64,000 nucleotides of DNA from RGIG5612 sp963599255 (lineage in GTDB: Bacteria > Bacillota > Clostridia > Lachnospirales > Lachnospiraceae). The stretch is from positions 1 to 64,000 of the forward strand of contig CAVBWS010000002.1 of assembly GCA_963599255.1 (NCBI GenBank). The letters run 5' to 3'. A program made the translations under genes and the position numbers. This document shows positions 33,456 to 43,012 of the stretch, one piece after another; position 1 is the stretch's first letter; the number at the start of each line of letters is the position of its first letter. Below the pieces are notes generated by a model that saw only the letters and a list, made by a program, of their open reading frames with translations, did no database searches and was not told where the DNA came from.

Positions 33456-34166
33456 ATGGAAACCTTTACTGATTGTTCCAAATTAGATTTTTATATTGAA
33501 AAATACAATATCCAGTCCTTTTTCTCCCCGAAATTATGGGAACATTATAGAGAATGTATGGTACTTACACGTTTTCATGTAGATGAATACATTCAGAACC
33601 ATAGAGGTGGAACACACTATTTATATATTTTTTTGAATGGCAAAATAAAGGTCTGTTCCCTCACCAGCAATGGAAATGAAGCACTTTTAAACATGATCAC
33701 AGGTATGTGCGTGATGGGAGATCTAGAAATATTCGATTTGGAAGCTTCCAATATTACCATCGAAGCCATGAAGGATTCGTATGCCATTGAGCTTCCTCTG
33801 GATAAAGTTAAATCATACATCGACCAGGATCCTGTATTTCTGAAATATTTGGGTCAGCTGCTGGCGCAAAAGATCAATAATTTTTCCAACAACGTAGCGG
33901 TTAATACCAGCTTTCCGCTTATAAATCGACTTAGCGCCTACATTAGCTTTGCAGCGCAGTCGGTGACCTTTTCCGGGGAAACCTATCTGTATTTTCACGA
34001 AGACCTCACCACCTTATCCCAACTGCTTTTTACCAGTTACCGTCATTTACTACGTACCTTAAAGGAGCTGCGGGAGCTGCAGATCATAGAACCACATAAG
34101 CGAGGGTATTTCATCACGGATGAAACCGCACTCCATGCCCTCGCCTCTGATAAGTATCTAAAATAA
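33456..34166 (+). CDS. CRP/FNR-type transcriptional regulator (YeiL-like)
   Basis: A 236-residue regulator. The N-terminal about 140 residues form a cNMP-binding beta-barrel (HYLYIFLNGKIKVCSLTSNGNEALL), followed by the long dimer helix and a C-terminal winged helix containing TTLSQLLFTSYRHLLRTLKEL as helix-turn-helix. There is no N-terminal FNR-like Cys cluster, so it probably senses a small molecule. GGAGG lies 7 nt before the ATG. It is convergent with the catabolic island at 34.2-50.1 kb, and the TGACAnATGTCA palindromes at two promoters there are of the kind CRP/FNR proteins bind. I infer that it controls them. Confidence 0.87.
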   Translation: METFTDCSKLDFYIEKYNIQSFFSPKLWEHYRECMVLTRFHVDEYIQNHRGGTHYLYIFLNGKIKVCSLTSNGNEALLNMITGMCVMGDLEIFDLEASNITIEAMKDSYAIELPLDKVKSYIDQDPVFLKYLGQLLAQKINNFSNNVAVNTSFPLINRLSAYISFAAQSVTFSGETYLYFHEDLTTLSQLLFTSYRHLLRTLKELRELQIIEPHKRGYFITDETALHALASDKYLK

Positions 34167-34197
34167 TAAACACTTGGAAGATTTTTCTGAAAACTGA

Positions 34198-34521
34198 TCA
34201 CTTCTGTTCAAACAGTTCAATGATGGTATCATCCTTGATGATGAATGCCAACCGTGTTTTTTCGTCAAAACTCAATGGTGGAAAGATTATCTGATCTGCA
34301 TCTTCCAGATATGGTGTCATATCATCTACTTTGTATGCCACGTGCGGATTTTTGTGCATAATTTCCGGAAATGGCGTTCCTTCTTCAAATTTCAAGTATT
34401 CAATCTTATAATCATAGTCATCCACATCAGTATTAACCCAGAATTTCAGTGTCTCATTGTATACCATATTTGGTTTTTTATTTGTTACCGGAATTCCTAC
34501 ATGCATATATTCTGCTGCCAT
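34198..34521 (-). CDS. Small VOC-like protein, last gene of the catabolic operon
   Basis: A 107-residue protein with the look of a single vicinal-oxygen-chelate module: MHVGIPVTNKKPN at the start, HVAYKVDDM in the middle and DDTIIELFEQK at the end, where VOC proteins carry His and Glu metal ligands. It is shorter than most family members. Reactions in the family include isomerisation and C-C or lactone chemistry. It follows the LsrF-like gene by 18 bp on the same strand. GGAGGG lies 7 nt before the ATG. Its exact step in the pathway is unknown. Confidence 0.7.
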   Translation of the reverse strand: MAAEYMHVGIPVTNKKPNMVYNETLKFWVNTDVDDYDYKIEYLKFEEGTPFPEIMHKNPHVAYKVDDMTPYLEDADQIIFPPLSFDEKTRLAFIIKDDTIIELFEQK

Positions 34522-34539
34522 GTTATACCCTCCATACCA

Positions 34540-35418
34540 TCATTGCTTCGTATCCAAAAAAAATTCGTAAGCTTCCTTATCCGTGAAGTGCTCGTGTACT
34601 ACTTTTGCGATTGCCTGTGCCATAGCTCTAGGATTCTCGCTCTGGAAAATATTTCTTCCCATATCAACGCCGTGTGCTCCCTCACTGATAGCTCGATAAG
34701 CCATGGTAAGAGCTTCCTGTTCAGGCAGTTTCTTACCTCCGGCAATGATGATAGGAACCGGACATGCTGCCACAATCTTTTCAAAATCCTCGCAGTAATA
34801 TGTCTTAATAAAATGCGCACCATGCTCTGCCAGCATCCTAGTTGCCAGAAGGAAAAACTTCGGTGTCCGTTCCATCTGCTTTCCTACCGCTACAACACCA
34901 AGCACAGGCATGCCATATCGATTACCTGCATCTACGTATCGGCACAATGTTTCCAGAGATCTTGCCTCCCCCGGTGCACCAATGAAAGTCTGCACCGCCA
35001 CTGCCTGGGCATTCATTCGGACAGCATCTTCCATCTCCACACCAATACCATTTCCAACGGACATATCGTCATAAAGAACAGATGCGTCATAGGTTGCCCG
35101 CAAGCAAACAGACGGGTGCATGGTCGGAGAAAAGCTGGAACGGATCGCCCCTCGTGTACCCATAAATACATCCACATACTCTCCTAACGGTGCAATCGTT
35201 ACGTCGAGTCTCTCCAATCCTGCCGTAGATCCCATGATATAGCCATGGTCAAAGGCCAGCACTACAGCATTGCCGGACACCGGGTTAAAAATATGCGAAA
35301 GACGATTTTTCAGTCCAAAGTCATTATTATTAAGTCCCTTCAGATAAAATGCCTCCGATACGACCGGCACATCCAGATAATATTCTTTGCTTTCTCTATT
35401 TCCAATGTTATCAGCCAC
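34540..35418 (-). CDS. LsrF-like class I aldolase / thiolase
   Basis: A 292-residue TIM-barrel protein of the DhnA/LsrF family. It contains the N-terminal LAFDHGYIMGST, the Schiff-base Lys in HFIKTYYCEDF and the phosphate loop IIIAGGKKLP...GVDMGRNIF. LsrF transfers an acetyl group from phospho-AI-2 to CoA; relatives are fructose-bisphosphate or sugar-phosphate aldolases. The GTG start has AGGAGG 6 nt upstream. In this operon it probably cleaves a phosphorylated ketose made by DhaKL. No lsrK or lsrG is present, so AI-2 degradation is not the simplest reading. Confidence 0.87.
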   Translation of the reverse strand: MADNIGNRESKEYYLDVPVVSEAFYLKGLNNNDFGLKNRLSHIFNPVSGNAVVLAFDHGYIMGSTAGLERLDVTIAPLGEYVDVFMGTRGAIRSSFSPTMHPSVCLRATYDASVLYDDMSVGNGIGVEMEDAVRMNAQAVAVQTFIGAPGEARSLETLCRYVDAGNRYGMPVLGVVAVGKQMERTPKFFLLATRMLAEHGAHFIKTYYCEDFEKIVAACPVPIIIAGGKKLPEQEALTMAYRAISEGAHGVDMGRNIFQSENPRAMAQAIAKVVHEHFTDKEAYEFFLDTKQ

Positions 35419-35490
35419 AATAAACCTCCTGTTATTTAAATCGCTACGGCGTTTTACCTGTTTTCACATCGGTTACCGCAGCAGTGTATG

Positions 35491-36486
35491 TTATCGGGAA
35501 AATGCAAATGTTCTCGCTGGCGTATTCCATAGTTTCAGGAATTCCTCGTCCCATTTTGAAATGTTGAGTTGAAAACCTGCCTGTTCCTGAACAGTCAATA
35601 CCTCTCCTACCATATTGGCAACAACCTCAATTCCCTGAGATTCCAGATACTTTACACAGTCCTTATAAAGTATGAACATTTCCATTAATGTGGTAGCCCC
35701 GGATCCATTGACCATCACAAAGCATTTGTCTCCTCTCTTAAGTGGAATATCCTTTATCAGGGCATTTGCCATGATCTCAATAGTTTCTTTTGCGCTCTTC
35801 ATTGATTGGCGTCCGCCACCACCTTCACCATGCTGACCCATGCCGATTTCCATATCATCATCACCGAGATCCCCGAAGGATTCTCCATTAGCCGGATGTG
35901 TAGCGCAGCGTACCGCAACAGAAATGGTAGCCATTGAATCCGCATAACGCTGTGCCAGATTAGCAACTTCATCAAGATTTCTGCCCTCCCTGGCAGCGGC
36001 TGCGGCGATATGGTACAGTGGAACCGCACCGGCAAGACCTCTTCTATCATCAGAATTTTCTCTTGGTGCATTTGCGATGTCTTCCTGGGTAACTACTTTA
36101 CGAACATTCAGTCCCTCTCGCTGTGCCATCTTCATTACCATGTTGCCGCACAACATATCGCCTGCATGATTCAGTACCAAAAGCAATGTCCCGTGTCCTT
36201 TATCGGCCAGCTTCAACGCTTCAAATACATCTTGTGGACTCGGAGCCGCAAATACATCTCCAACTACCTGAATATCCAGCATGCCGGATCCCACGAATCC
36301 CATCTGTGCCGGCTCATGTCCGGAACCGCCCATGGTAACAATTGTTACCCTGTCCGCTTTTTCCAGATCCCTGCTGATTACCAGATGTCCCTTTACCTCT
36401 ACAAGATCTGCCGCACATAAGCTGTATCCCTCCAGCAGCTCATCCGTTAATGTTTCTGCACTATTTAAAAACTTTTTCATCTTCAT
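35491..36486 (-). CDS. DhaK-type ketose/dihydroxyacetone kinase substrate-binding subunit
   Basis: A 331-residue DhaK homologue: SGHEPAQMGFVG (substrate pocket), LNHAGDMLCG, and GMGQHGEGG with the His that holds the carbonyl of dihydroxyacetone as a hemiaminal. It binds the keto-sugar that the DhaL subunit, encoded next upstream, phosphorylates. I start at 36486, with GGAGG 8 nt upstream. Known relatives in carbohydrate pathways act on dihydroxyacetone or on tetruloses such as erythrulose. The accompanying RpiB-like gene makes a four- or three-carbon ketose plausible here. Confidence 0.9.
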   Translation of the reverse strand: MKMKKFLNSAETLTDELLEGYSLCAADLVEVKGHLVISRDLEKADRVTIVTMGGSGHEPAQMGFVGSGMLDIQVVGDVFAAPSPQDVFEALKLADKGHGTLLLVLNHAGDMLCGNMVMKMAQREGLNVRKVVTQEDIANAPRENSDDRRGLAGAVPLYHIAAAAAREGRNLDEVANLAQRYADSMATISVAVRCATHPANGESFGDLGDDDMEIGMGQHGEGGGGRQSMKSAKETIEIMANALIKDIPLKRGDKCFVMVNGSGATTLMEMFILYKDCVKYLESQGIEVVANMVGEVLTVQEQAGFQLNISKWDEEFLKLWNTPARTFAFSR

Positions 36487-36504
36487 GGTATGTTCCTCCA
36501 TTTG

Positions 36505-37104
36505 CTATGCCTGATAGCCTTTCTGAAATCCCTCAAATATCAACGCCATAGAGCAGGCACCCGCATCCTTTACGCCAATGGATCGTTCGCCATAGTTTTT
36601 CGCCCGTCCAAATTTTGCTATATAATCGCTTGTTCTCTCTGCCCCTTTTCTGGCCGCCTCTGCTGCCAGTGCAAATGCCTCTTCATCTGTTTTCGCACCC
36701 TTCATCGCTTCCACTGCCGGAATCAGCGCATCCATCATGGTCTTTTCTCCTACCTTCGCGGTACTTAATGTCTGTAACTCCTTAAGGGCACATTCTGCGT
36801 ACTCCGCAGCACTGGCATCCGGCGACGCATTCTGGAAACCGGAGAAAAATGTACCAAACAATGGACCAGCACTTCCGCCCTGCACATTGATGGCATCCCA
36901 TCCCAGATCATCGAAAAGCTTTGCAGTAGATTCGTGATCATATTGCACTTTTTCCTTCATTAAATGTGCTATCTTGGCAATAGTAATACCATGGTCTCCA
37001 TCCCCGATCACCGCATCAATCTTCGATAGCTCATTTGCATTCTCAAGCAGCAGATCAGCTGTCACATCCAGCATATGTTTCCACTGTCCTAATGTAATCG
37101 CCAT
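36505..37104 (-). CDS. DhaL-type nucleotide-binding subunit of ketose kinase
   Basis: A 199-residue all-helical DhaL. The ADP/ATP and Mg-binding motif is IDAVIGDGDHGITI (three Asp), and QGGSAGPLFGTFF and GDGD-partner DALIPAVEA follow as in the family. No PTS-type DhaM is encoded nearby, so ATP is the probable phosphate donor. I start at the ATG at 37104 with AGGAGG 6 nt upstream; the open frame continues 48 codons but there overlaps the isomerase gene. It lies between RpiB-like and DhaK genes with 1- and 18-nt gaps. Confidence 0.92.
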   Translation of the reverse strand: MAITLGQWKHMLDVTADLLLENANELSKIDAVIGDGDHGITIAKIAHLMKEKVQYDHESTAKLFDDLGWDAINVQGGSAGPLFGTFFSGFQNASPDASAAEYAECALKELQTLSTAKVGEKTMMDALIPAVEAMKGAKTDEEAFALAAEAARKGAERTSDYIAKFGRAKNYGERSIGVKDAGACSMALIFEGFQKGYQA

Positions 37105-37105
37105 A

Positions 37106-37570
37106 TCATACCTCCTGATAAATCTTTTTTTCGATTGCCTTGATCTTCTCCTGTGCATCCAGAAGAAAGTCATGAAAATCGTCGAGACCATCCGTAATCT
37201 GTGTTTCCAGGAAGGTATCAACAATCTGGCATCCCAAGAACGGAGCAATAATAAACCCTCCCATAGCTAATACATTGGAATTGTTAATTGCCCGAGACAT
37301 CTTCGCTGCGAAAGTGCTTTCAACCACAGCCGCACGGATTCCCTGGTAGCTATTTGCCATCTGAGCCATACCCATACCAGTGCCGCAGCACAGGATCGCA
37401 TAGTCAAATTCTCCCTTTTGAAGTGCCGGTGCTATCTCTGGAACAATATCATAGTATTCTCGTGCCTGTGGCGCATAATCGATACAGATTATGCCTTTTG
37501 CTTCCAAATGTTCCTTTACTGCTTCCTTTAATGCAAAACCGGAAGCATCCGCTCCTATCGCTATCTTCAT
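37106..37570 (-). CDS. RpiB/LacAB-type sugar-phosphate isomerase
   Basis: A 154-residue member of the ribose-5-phosphate isomerase B family. Family motifs are GADASGFALKEAV at the start, YAILCCGTGMGMAQMANS with the catalytic Cys, and SRAINNSNVLAMGG. RpiB-like enzymes interconvert aldose and ketose phosphates of four to six carbons, including erythrose/erythrulose phosphates. AAGGAG lies upstream of the ATG. The gene sits between the glycyl radical enzyme and DhaL, so it probably acts on the product of DhaKL. Confidence 0.9.
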   Translation of the reverse strand: MKIAIGADASGFALKEAVKEHLEAKGIICIDYAPQAREYYDIVPEIAPALQKGEFDYAILCCGTGMGMAQMANSYQGIRAAVVESTFAAKMSRAINNSNVLAMGGFIIAPFLGCQIVDTFLETQITDGLDDFHDFLLDAQEKIKAIEKKIYQEV

Positions 37571-37658
37571 ATTCCTTCTTCTCCTTTATCTGTTTACCAT
37601 TGATCTGAACAATGGTTTTATCTTTTCTTTCACTGCATGCAGCCTTGTGCTATCCAAT

Positions 37659-40133
37659 TTATACTGATAGTTCTTCCCTCTCCATAATGGATTCCTGCAA
37701 TTCCTTTGTAAGATCCACGAACACAGCACTATAGCCTCCTACCCGTACCAGCAAATCCCGGTAACTATCCGGATCCTTCTGTGCACGTGACAGATCCTTT
37801 GCATCCAGCACCAAATACTGAATCTGTTGTCCGCCGGCATCCATATAGGTTTTCACCAGATCCATCCATTTTTGAATATCACGTTCGCCTGTCACGGCAC
37901 TGATCGGAATCCGTTGATTGAAGGTAACGCCATTCGTAGTATGGTATGTATCGATCGCCCTAGCTGCTGAACGATGTCTCTCTGTGATACTTCCCTCCTG
38001 TGCATACCGAGAAGGAGCAACGGAATCTGACAGAGGTTCTTCGTTTCTTCTTCCGTCCGGGGTTGCTCCCGTCCAGCTTCCAAGCGTAAGGTAGCTTTCC
38101 ATGCTAATGAGGCCTCCGATAAAATGCCCGCCATGGGCAGTTCGATGCGATTCCAAATTTTCAAACCAATAGTCCAGAACCTTTTTGCAGAAAAGATCCG
38201 CATATGGGTTATCCTTTCCATATTTCGGCGCTTCAATGCATTTCCTGCGAAGCTCCTCGTATCCTTCCCAATTCCTGGACAGAGCTGTTTTCAATTCTTT
38301 CCAATCAGTCACCCTCTCCCGATAAATCAGAGTATCAATAGCGCTCAGACAGTCTCCCGCGGTTCCAAGCCCAATTCCCAAAGGACCAGTCCAACTGTAT
38401 CGTGAACCGCCATTTACAAAATCAATACCGCTTTTTCGCGAGGTTGGATGCATCAGATTGTGCCATACTGATGGGTAAAATGTGGTAAATACATAGTCAT
38501 TTACATTGTTGGTCACCACGTTCATTTCTACGGCATACCTCATCTGCGCTTCTACCGCAGCCAGAAATTCCTGCATAGTCGCAAAGCTTTCCGGTTCTCC
38601 GGTTACAGGTCCTACCTGTCTTCCATTGCACGGATTAACTCCATTCCAGATGGCAAGCTCAACGGGCTTTACCAGACTGAAAAATCCACCATTTTGTCTT
38701 CCGGATGTATCCGCTCCCGTCATATTAGGATCCGTTACATTTTCCTGACATCCCACATCCCCATAATTGCGGGCATCTCCCAGTGACACACCACAATTAC
38801 TTACCATACCGGGGATTATGGCGTTATCATTAAGAAGCAGCGGCAAGCCACCGCCTAACCTTAATACATCCAATGCTGCATGAAGCAGCGCGTCCGGCGT
38901 TTCATGGTTTATACGAACCGACAGTGCCGGATCTGTCAGATGCACATGGGCATGAGCTTCCAACAACATATATGAAAGCTCATTGGTTGCGTCATACCCC
39001 TGCGTATCGATACCCCCGAGATTGATCTTGTCATTGTTTCCTCTTGGACACCCAATGCCCATAGTAAATGCCGTACTCTCATTCCATTTCAGGAACAAGC
39101 ATTCCAGCAGTTCCTGTGCCTGTTTTCTATTGATTTCCCCTGTCTCCAGATCTCGCTTAAGGATAGGCAGCATGTACTGATCAAAACGTCCCAAAGAATG
39201 AGAGTCCATTCCCTCGATCAGGGAAGTGCCTGCGCGTAGAAAGTGGATGCACTGCAACGCTTCCCACCAGGTCCTGGCAGGATATTCTGGTACCTGCCGA
39301 CAATTTTTAGCCATCTGCGAAAGTTCCGCCTTGCGTTTCACATCTGTTTCCTTTTCCGCAAGCTGCTGTGCATAATCAGCATTTCGATGTGCATAAGTAA
39401 TCATCGCCTCAGCTGCGATAAGCATCCCCTTCATCTGATCTCGCCGTTCCAGTGTCGTCATTCCCTCCGGGTTTCGGATATCCAGCTGTTCCATTTCCTG
39501 CCTAATCTCCTGCATCAAACCCGATAGTCCTTTTTCAATAACAGAACGGTAATCCTGGATCGTATGTGCCAACGGACCTCCTACCGTCGGAATATAACAC
39601 TGACTGTCATTCATAAATTGATATGCTTCCGGATAATTCAGCGCCATTTCCTTCAGCAAATAGTCCATACGTCCCTTGTTTTTCCAATATGGAAGGATCT
39701 GCTCCTGAAATTCCCGCAGTTCCTCGGGATCGTAGACATAAATTCGATCCAGCTCCGCACAGGTTCCTTTTTCTGGAAAATCCAGTGCCGGGAAATGCGG
39801 ATTAAAATCCACATAATGCGGTCCCGCACTTGCACCTCCCATCAGAAGCTGTCCTTCGGTAAGTCCTAGCGGGATTTCCTCTAATCCCCGCTTGATGGAT
39901 AATGCTCTGCGTATCGCCGGATGCAGCCCTTCAGTTTCCATGTAGGAACGAGTCACACTGACTGCCCAATGAAATGAAAGCCTTCGCTTCCCTTTATAAT
40001 ATCGAGGAAGCATGCCTCGTCGAATTTTCTGAATCCGCTGTTCTTCCGGATCATCCTCTCGCAATATCATTTGGTCAAAAAACTCTCCGGTAAAGGGCAT
40101 ATTCTTTTCTCTCCACCACGCACTTCCTGCCAT
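37659..40133 (-). CDS. Glycyl radical enzyme (PFL-like), probably a dehydratase or C-X lyase of unknown substrate
   Basis: An 824-residue glycyl radical enzyme. The radical Gly is in RVGGYSAVF (Gly at about 800), near the C-terminus. The active-site Cys is in GDVGCQEN (about 462), with Glu two residues on, the C-x-E arrangement of the dehydratase and C-X lyase branch rather than the double Cys of pyruvate formate-lyase. The x is Gln and not the Val of glycerol, propanediol, choline or hydroxyproline enzymes, so the substrate class is not recognisable to me. I start at 40133 with AAGGAG 8 nt upstream. The activase is two genes upstream in the same operon. It needs strict anaerobiosis. Confidence 0.92.
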   Translation of the reverse strand: MAGSAWWREKNMPFTGEFFDQMILREDDPEEQRIQKIRRGMLPRYYKGKRRLSFHWAVSVTRSYMETEGLHPAIRRALSIKRGLEEIPLGLTEGQLLMGGASAGPHYVDFNPHFPALDFPEKGTCAELDRIYVYDPEELREFQEQILPYWKNKGRMDYLLKEMALNYPEAYQFMNDSQCYIPTVGGPLAHTIQDYRSVIEKGLSGLMQEIRQEMEQLDIRNPEGMTTLERRDQMKGMLIAAEAMITYAHRNADYAQQLAEKETDVKRKAELSQMAKNCRQVPEYPARTWWEALQCIHFLRAGTSLIEGMDSHSLGRFDQYMLPILKRDLETGEINRKQAQELLECLFLKWNESTAFTMGIGCPRGNNDKINLGGIDTQGYDATNELSYMLLEAHAHVHLTDPALSVRINHETPDALLHAALDVLRLGGGLPLLLNDNAIIPGMVSNCGVSLGDARNYGDVGCQENVTDPNMTGADTSGRQNGGFFSLVKPVELAIWNGVNPCNGRQVGPVTGEPESFATMQEFLAAVEAQMRYAVEMNVVTNNVNDYVFTTFYPSVWHNLMHPTSRKSGIDFVNGGSRYSWTGPLGIGLGTAGDCLSAIDTLIYRERVTDWKELKTALSRNWEGYEELRRKCIEAPKYGKDNPYADLFCKKVLDYWFENLESHRTAHGGHFIGGLISMESYLTLGSWTGATPDGRRNEEPLSDSVAPSRYAQEGSITERHRSAARAIDTYHTTNGVTFNQRIPISAVTGERDIQKWMDLVKTYMDAGGQQIQYLVLDAKDLSRAQKDPDSYRDLLVRVGGYSAVFVDLTKELQESIMEREELSV

Positions 40134-40163
40134 AGTCCAATCTCCTTCATTCATGCAGTCTCT

Positions 40164-41186
40164 CTAAAACAAGAAAACCACCTTCGTCGCTTTATGATTT
40201 TTTACCAGATTGAATCCATACACACAGTCTTCTGGCTGCAATACATGACTAATATATTCATAAGGATTAATCTTTCCTTCTAATACAAGCTGCGCCATTT
40301 CTTCATTGGCATCTTCTTCATCCGGCCAGCGCACCCACACACGAGGGTCATTACGCAGTTCAGGTGCCCAGGAAAGTCCCGGAGCTGCGCCATAGAGCTG
40401 TACGGTTCCCTTTTCCCCTACAACATCCAGACAAGTCTTAAGTGCACTGTCGCTTCCAACAGCTTCGATTACCTTTAACAGGCCTCCGTCATCAAGTATC
40501 TTTTTTAGTTCATCCGGATATTTATCACCAACGACATACAGGTCTGCTCCCGCCGCAGTGAATTTCTCTCGATGATCCTCTTTTCTGCCAAATACCACTA
40601 TAGGACTTGCTCCCATTACCTTAGCAAACTTGGTAAAGCAATATGCCACAGGGCCGGTACCTACTATGCCCAGTGGTTCGCCTGCCTTGACATCAAAGTT
40701 TCTGAGAGTAGTCCATGTCTCTTTCAGCGTGATCATGATCGCTCCCTGTACGCTGTCGATTCCCTTCGGCAGGATCTGATGCTTAGTCGCCTGATAATTT
40801 AACGGAATATCAGCTCCATCTTCTTTTATCGCTGCCAGATCCTGTACAACACCATATTCACTCATGCCGCCTTCTGAACCAATCCCTCCAGGATAATGAC
40901 CCCAAGTATGGGCACGAAGCACCCTGTCACCGATCTTAAAATTTCGGCATTTCTCGCCCAATTCAATGACCACACCACAGGATTCATGTCCCAAATTAAT
41001 AGGCAGTCCTTCCGGGAATCCACCGCCTTCAGGTCCTCCAAATACGCGGTTAACAAACATCATGTCTGTATTGTTGCAGATAGCGCAGGCCTCAATCTTT
41101 ACCAACGCTTCATAAGGTCCAGGCTTTGGTACAGGGATCTCCCCCAGCATAACTTTTCCCGGTTCCGATGAAATGATTGTCTTCAT
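40164..41186 (-). CDS. Zinc-dependent medium-chain alcohol/polyol dehydrogenase
   Basis: A 340-residue MDR dehydrogenase. Catalytic zinc ligands are Cys in ACAICNNTD and His-Glu in LGHESCG; the NAD(P) fold has GIVGTGPVAYC. The four-Cys structural zinc loop of typical ADHs is absent, its place taken by HTWGHYPGGIGSEGG. I start at 41186 with GGAGG 8 nt upstream. It lies between the glycyl radical enzyme and its activase, so it probably oxidises a hydroxyl before, or reduces an aldehyde after, the radical step. Similar cofactor binding to sorbitol or threonine dehydrogenases is likely. Confidence 0.9.
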   Translation of the reverse strand: MKTIISSEPGKVMLGEIPVPKPGPYEALVKIEACAICNNTDMMFVNRVFGGPEGGGFPEGLPINLGHESCGVVIELGEKCRNFKIGDRVLRAHTWGHYPGGIGSEGGMSEYGVVQDLAAIKEDGADIPLNYQATKHQILPKGIDSVQGAIMITLKETWTTLRNFDVKAGEPLGIVGTGPVAYCFTKFAKVMGASPIVVFGRKEDHREKFTAAGADLYVVGDKYPDELKKILDDGGLLKVIEAVGSDSALKTCLDVVGEKGTVQLYGAAPGLSWAPELRNDPRVWVRWPDEEDANEEMAQLVLEGKINPYEYISHVLQPEDCVYGFNLVKNHKATKVVFLF

Positions 41187-41214
41187 ATGTAATACCTCCA
41201 TTTTTTTGATAACT

Positions 41215-42135
41215 TTATCCGCCTGTTTCTACGCGGAATCCCTTCTGTTCCAGATAGCGTTTCCACTGCTCCAACTCTGTTGTATCTTCTGCAGATTGCC
41301 GAAGTGCTTTTTTCTCCGGCAGCGCATAATCTCTTCCCAACCTTTTGTATTTATCTTTCCCCAATTGATGAAAAGGCATCAGATGAATTTCCCGAACAGC
41401 GGTATCCTGTAAAAATGCTGCCAGCATCCTCAGATTTTCCTTTTGAAAATTAAGTCCAGGGATTACCGGTATCCGGATAATGATCCTGCTTCCGTGTTTT
41501 ATAAGACGCCGCAGATTTTCCAATATCAGGTCATTCGATACACCCGTTAACGTTTTATGAATCTGCGGATCCATATGCTTCAGATCATACAGAAAAAGAT
41601 TTGTATACTCTGCTGCCTGCTCCAAGATTCTCCATTTCGTATTACCCGTGGTTTCCACTGCCGTATTGATATTTCGTTTGTAACAGTTCTCAAGGATCCC
41701 AATTGCAAATTCCTCTTGCAAAAAGGGTTCTCCTCCGGAAAGGGTGATGCCGCCTCCAGATTTTCGATAATAATCCCTGTCCCTTTGTACCTGTGCCACA
41801 ACCTCCTCAACAGACATTTGTTTTCCCACCATGCGAAGCGCTCCGACAAAACAATGTTCCGTACAGATACCGCAGTTGTCACATACAGTCCTGTCAATCT
41901 GATTGCACCGCTGACCCTCGAAAATCGTAATAGCATGCCGCGGGCATACAATAATGCATTTGCCGCATTTGATACATTTCTGATACCTATATTCCAGTTC
42001 TGGAAAAGTATGCTGGGATTCCGGATTGCAGCACCAAAGGCATCGCAAGGGACAGCCCTTTAAAAATACCACCGTCCGAATTCCAGGTCCGTCATGAGTT
42101 GAATATTTCTGGATATCAAATACTGTTCCTTTCAT
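41215..42135 (-). CDS. Glycyl radical enzyme activating enzyme (radical SAM)
   Basis: A 306-residue activase. The radical SAM cluster motif is CPLRCLWC (C-x3-C-x2-C), the N-terminus FDIQKYSTHDGPGIRT is the family signature, and two extra ferredoxin-like motifs (CIKCGKCIIVC and CDNCGICTEHC) form an 8-Cys insert, as in dehydratase activases and unlike PflA. GGITLSGGEP is the SAM-binding strand. It abstracts hydrogen from the Gly of the enzyme encoded downstream. Its ATG overlaps the SDR stop by 1 nt. Confidence 0.95.
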   Translation of the reverse strand: MKGTVFDIQKYSTHDGPGIRTVVFLKGCPLRCLWCCNPESQHTFPELEYRYQKCIKCGKCIIVCPRHAITIFEGQRCNQIDRTVCDNCGICTEHCFVGALRMVGKQMSVEEVVAQVQRDRDYYRKSGGGITLSGGEPFLQEEFAIGILENCYKRNINTAVETTGNTKWRILEQAAEYTNLFLYDLKHMDPQIHKTLTGVSNDLILENLRRLIKHGSRIIIRIPVIPGLNFQKENLRMLAAFLQDTAVREIHLMPFHQLGKDKYKRLGRDYALPEKKALRQSAEDTTELEQWKRYLEQKGFRVETGG

Positions 42136-42929
42136 CAGGTGTTAAATTCCGGATTTTCTTCCGGCTTATAAATGTACGGAATCATAACTTTGCCACCATC
42201 AATTAAAATATTTTCTGCAGTGATCCAGCCAGAATATTCATCACTTGCCAGTACCACGCACATGCGCCCATGGTCCTTATAGCAATCACCACAACGTCCC
42301 AGTGGAATAGTTTCCGCAATTTTATCTGCTACCTCATGCATAAAAGTATTCATACCGGTAGGGGTTGGTCCCGGAGCAATAGAATTGACACGGATATGAT
42401 GAGGAGCCAGTACCCCAGCCAGTGCCAATGTTATCGCTTGTACACCGCCTTTTGATGCGCTGTAACCCACGCCCTCCGGAAAGCAGGAAGAAACGGCCTC
42501 TGAAGAAAAATTCACTATAGAACCGTGCACCTTATTTTCAATCATGGTTTTTGCAACAATCTGTGTCACGATGAATACACTCTCCAGATTTATCTTCACT
42601 TCCCTTTCAAATTCCTCCACCGTCTGCTCAAAGAAATCCTTCCAGTAAATTACACCGGCATTGTTGATCAAGGTTGTAACCGGTCCAAAAGTGTCGATAG
42701 TAAGCTGTACCATCGCCTTTACGCTTTCCGGATCCGTTACATCTACTCTGGTCGCAATCGCTCTGCCGCCCGCATCTGTGATCTCTTTCGCAACGTTTTT
42801 TGCATTTTCCTCATTAAGGTCACATACCATAACTGCTGCACCGTGATCTGCCAAGGCCATAGCAACGCCTCTGCCGTTTCCGCGCCCACTTCCTGTAACG
42901 ATAGCCACCTTGTCATTTAACTGTAACAT
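42135..42929 (-). CDS. Short-chain dehydrogenase/reductase, first gene of the glycyl-radical operon
   Basis: A 264-residue SDR: cofactor loop TGSGRGNGRG, the DVTD and NNAG motifs, catalytic Ser in VNFSSEA and YSASK for the Tyr and Lys, and IAPGPTPTGM after it. The Asp after the second strand (VCDLNEEN) suggests NAD(H). It probably oxidises a hydroxyl of the imported substrate or reduces a keto intermediate. AGGAGG lies 8 nt before the ATG. The promoter region upstream carries the operator pair at 43013-43056, so the SDR heads the nine-gene operon ending at 34.2 kb. Confidence 0.92.
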   Translation of the reverse strand: MLQLNDKVAIVTGSGRGNGRGVAMALADHGAAVMVCDLNEENAKNVAKEITDAGGRAIATRVDVTDPESVKAMVQLTIDTFGPVTTLINNAGVIYWKDFFEQTVEEFEREVKINLESVFIVTQIVAKTMIENKVHGSIVNFSSEAVSSCFPEGVGYSASKGGVQAITLALAGVLAPHHIRVNSIAPGPTPTGMNTFMHEVADKIAETIPLGRCGDCYKDHGRMCVVLASDEYSGWITAENILIDGGKVMIPYIYKPEENPEFNT

Positions 42930-43012
42930 CTGTTTCTCCTCCTATTTTTATGTTCTCTATCGTGTTTTCTTTTTTGTATCTCAATTATAAAATCCTGTTC
43001 CTTTTTCTTCGC

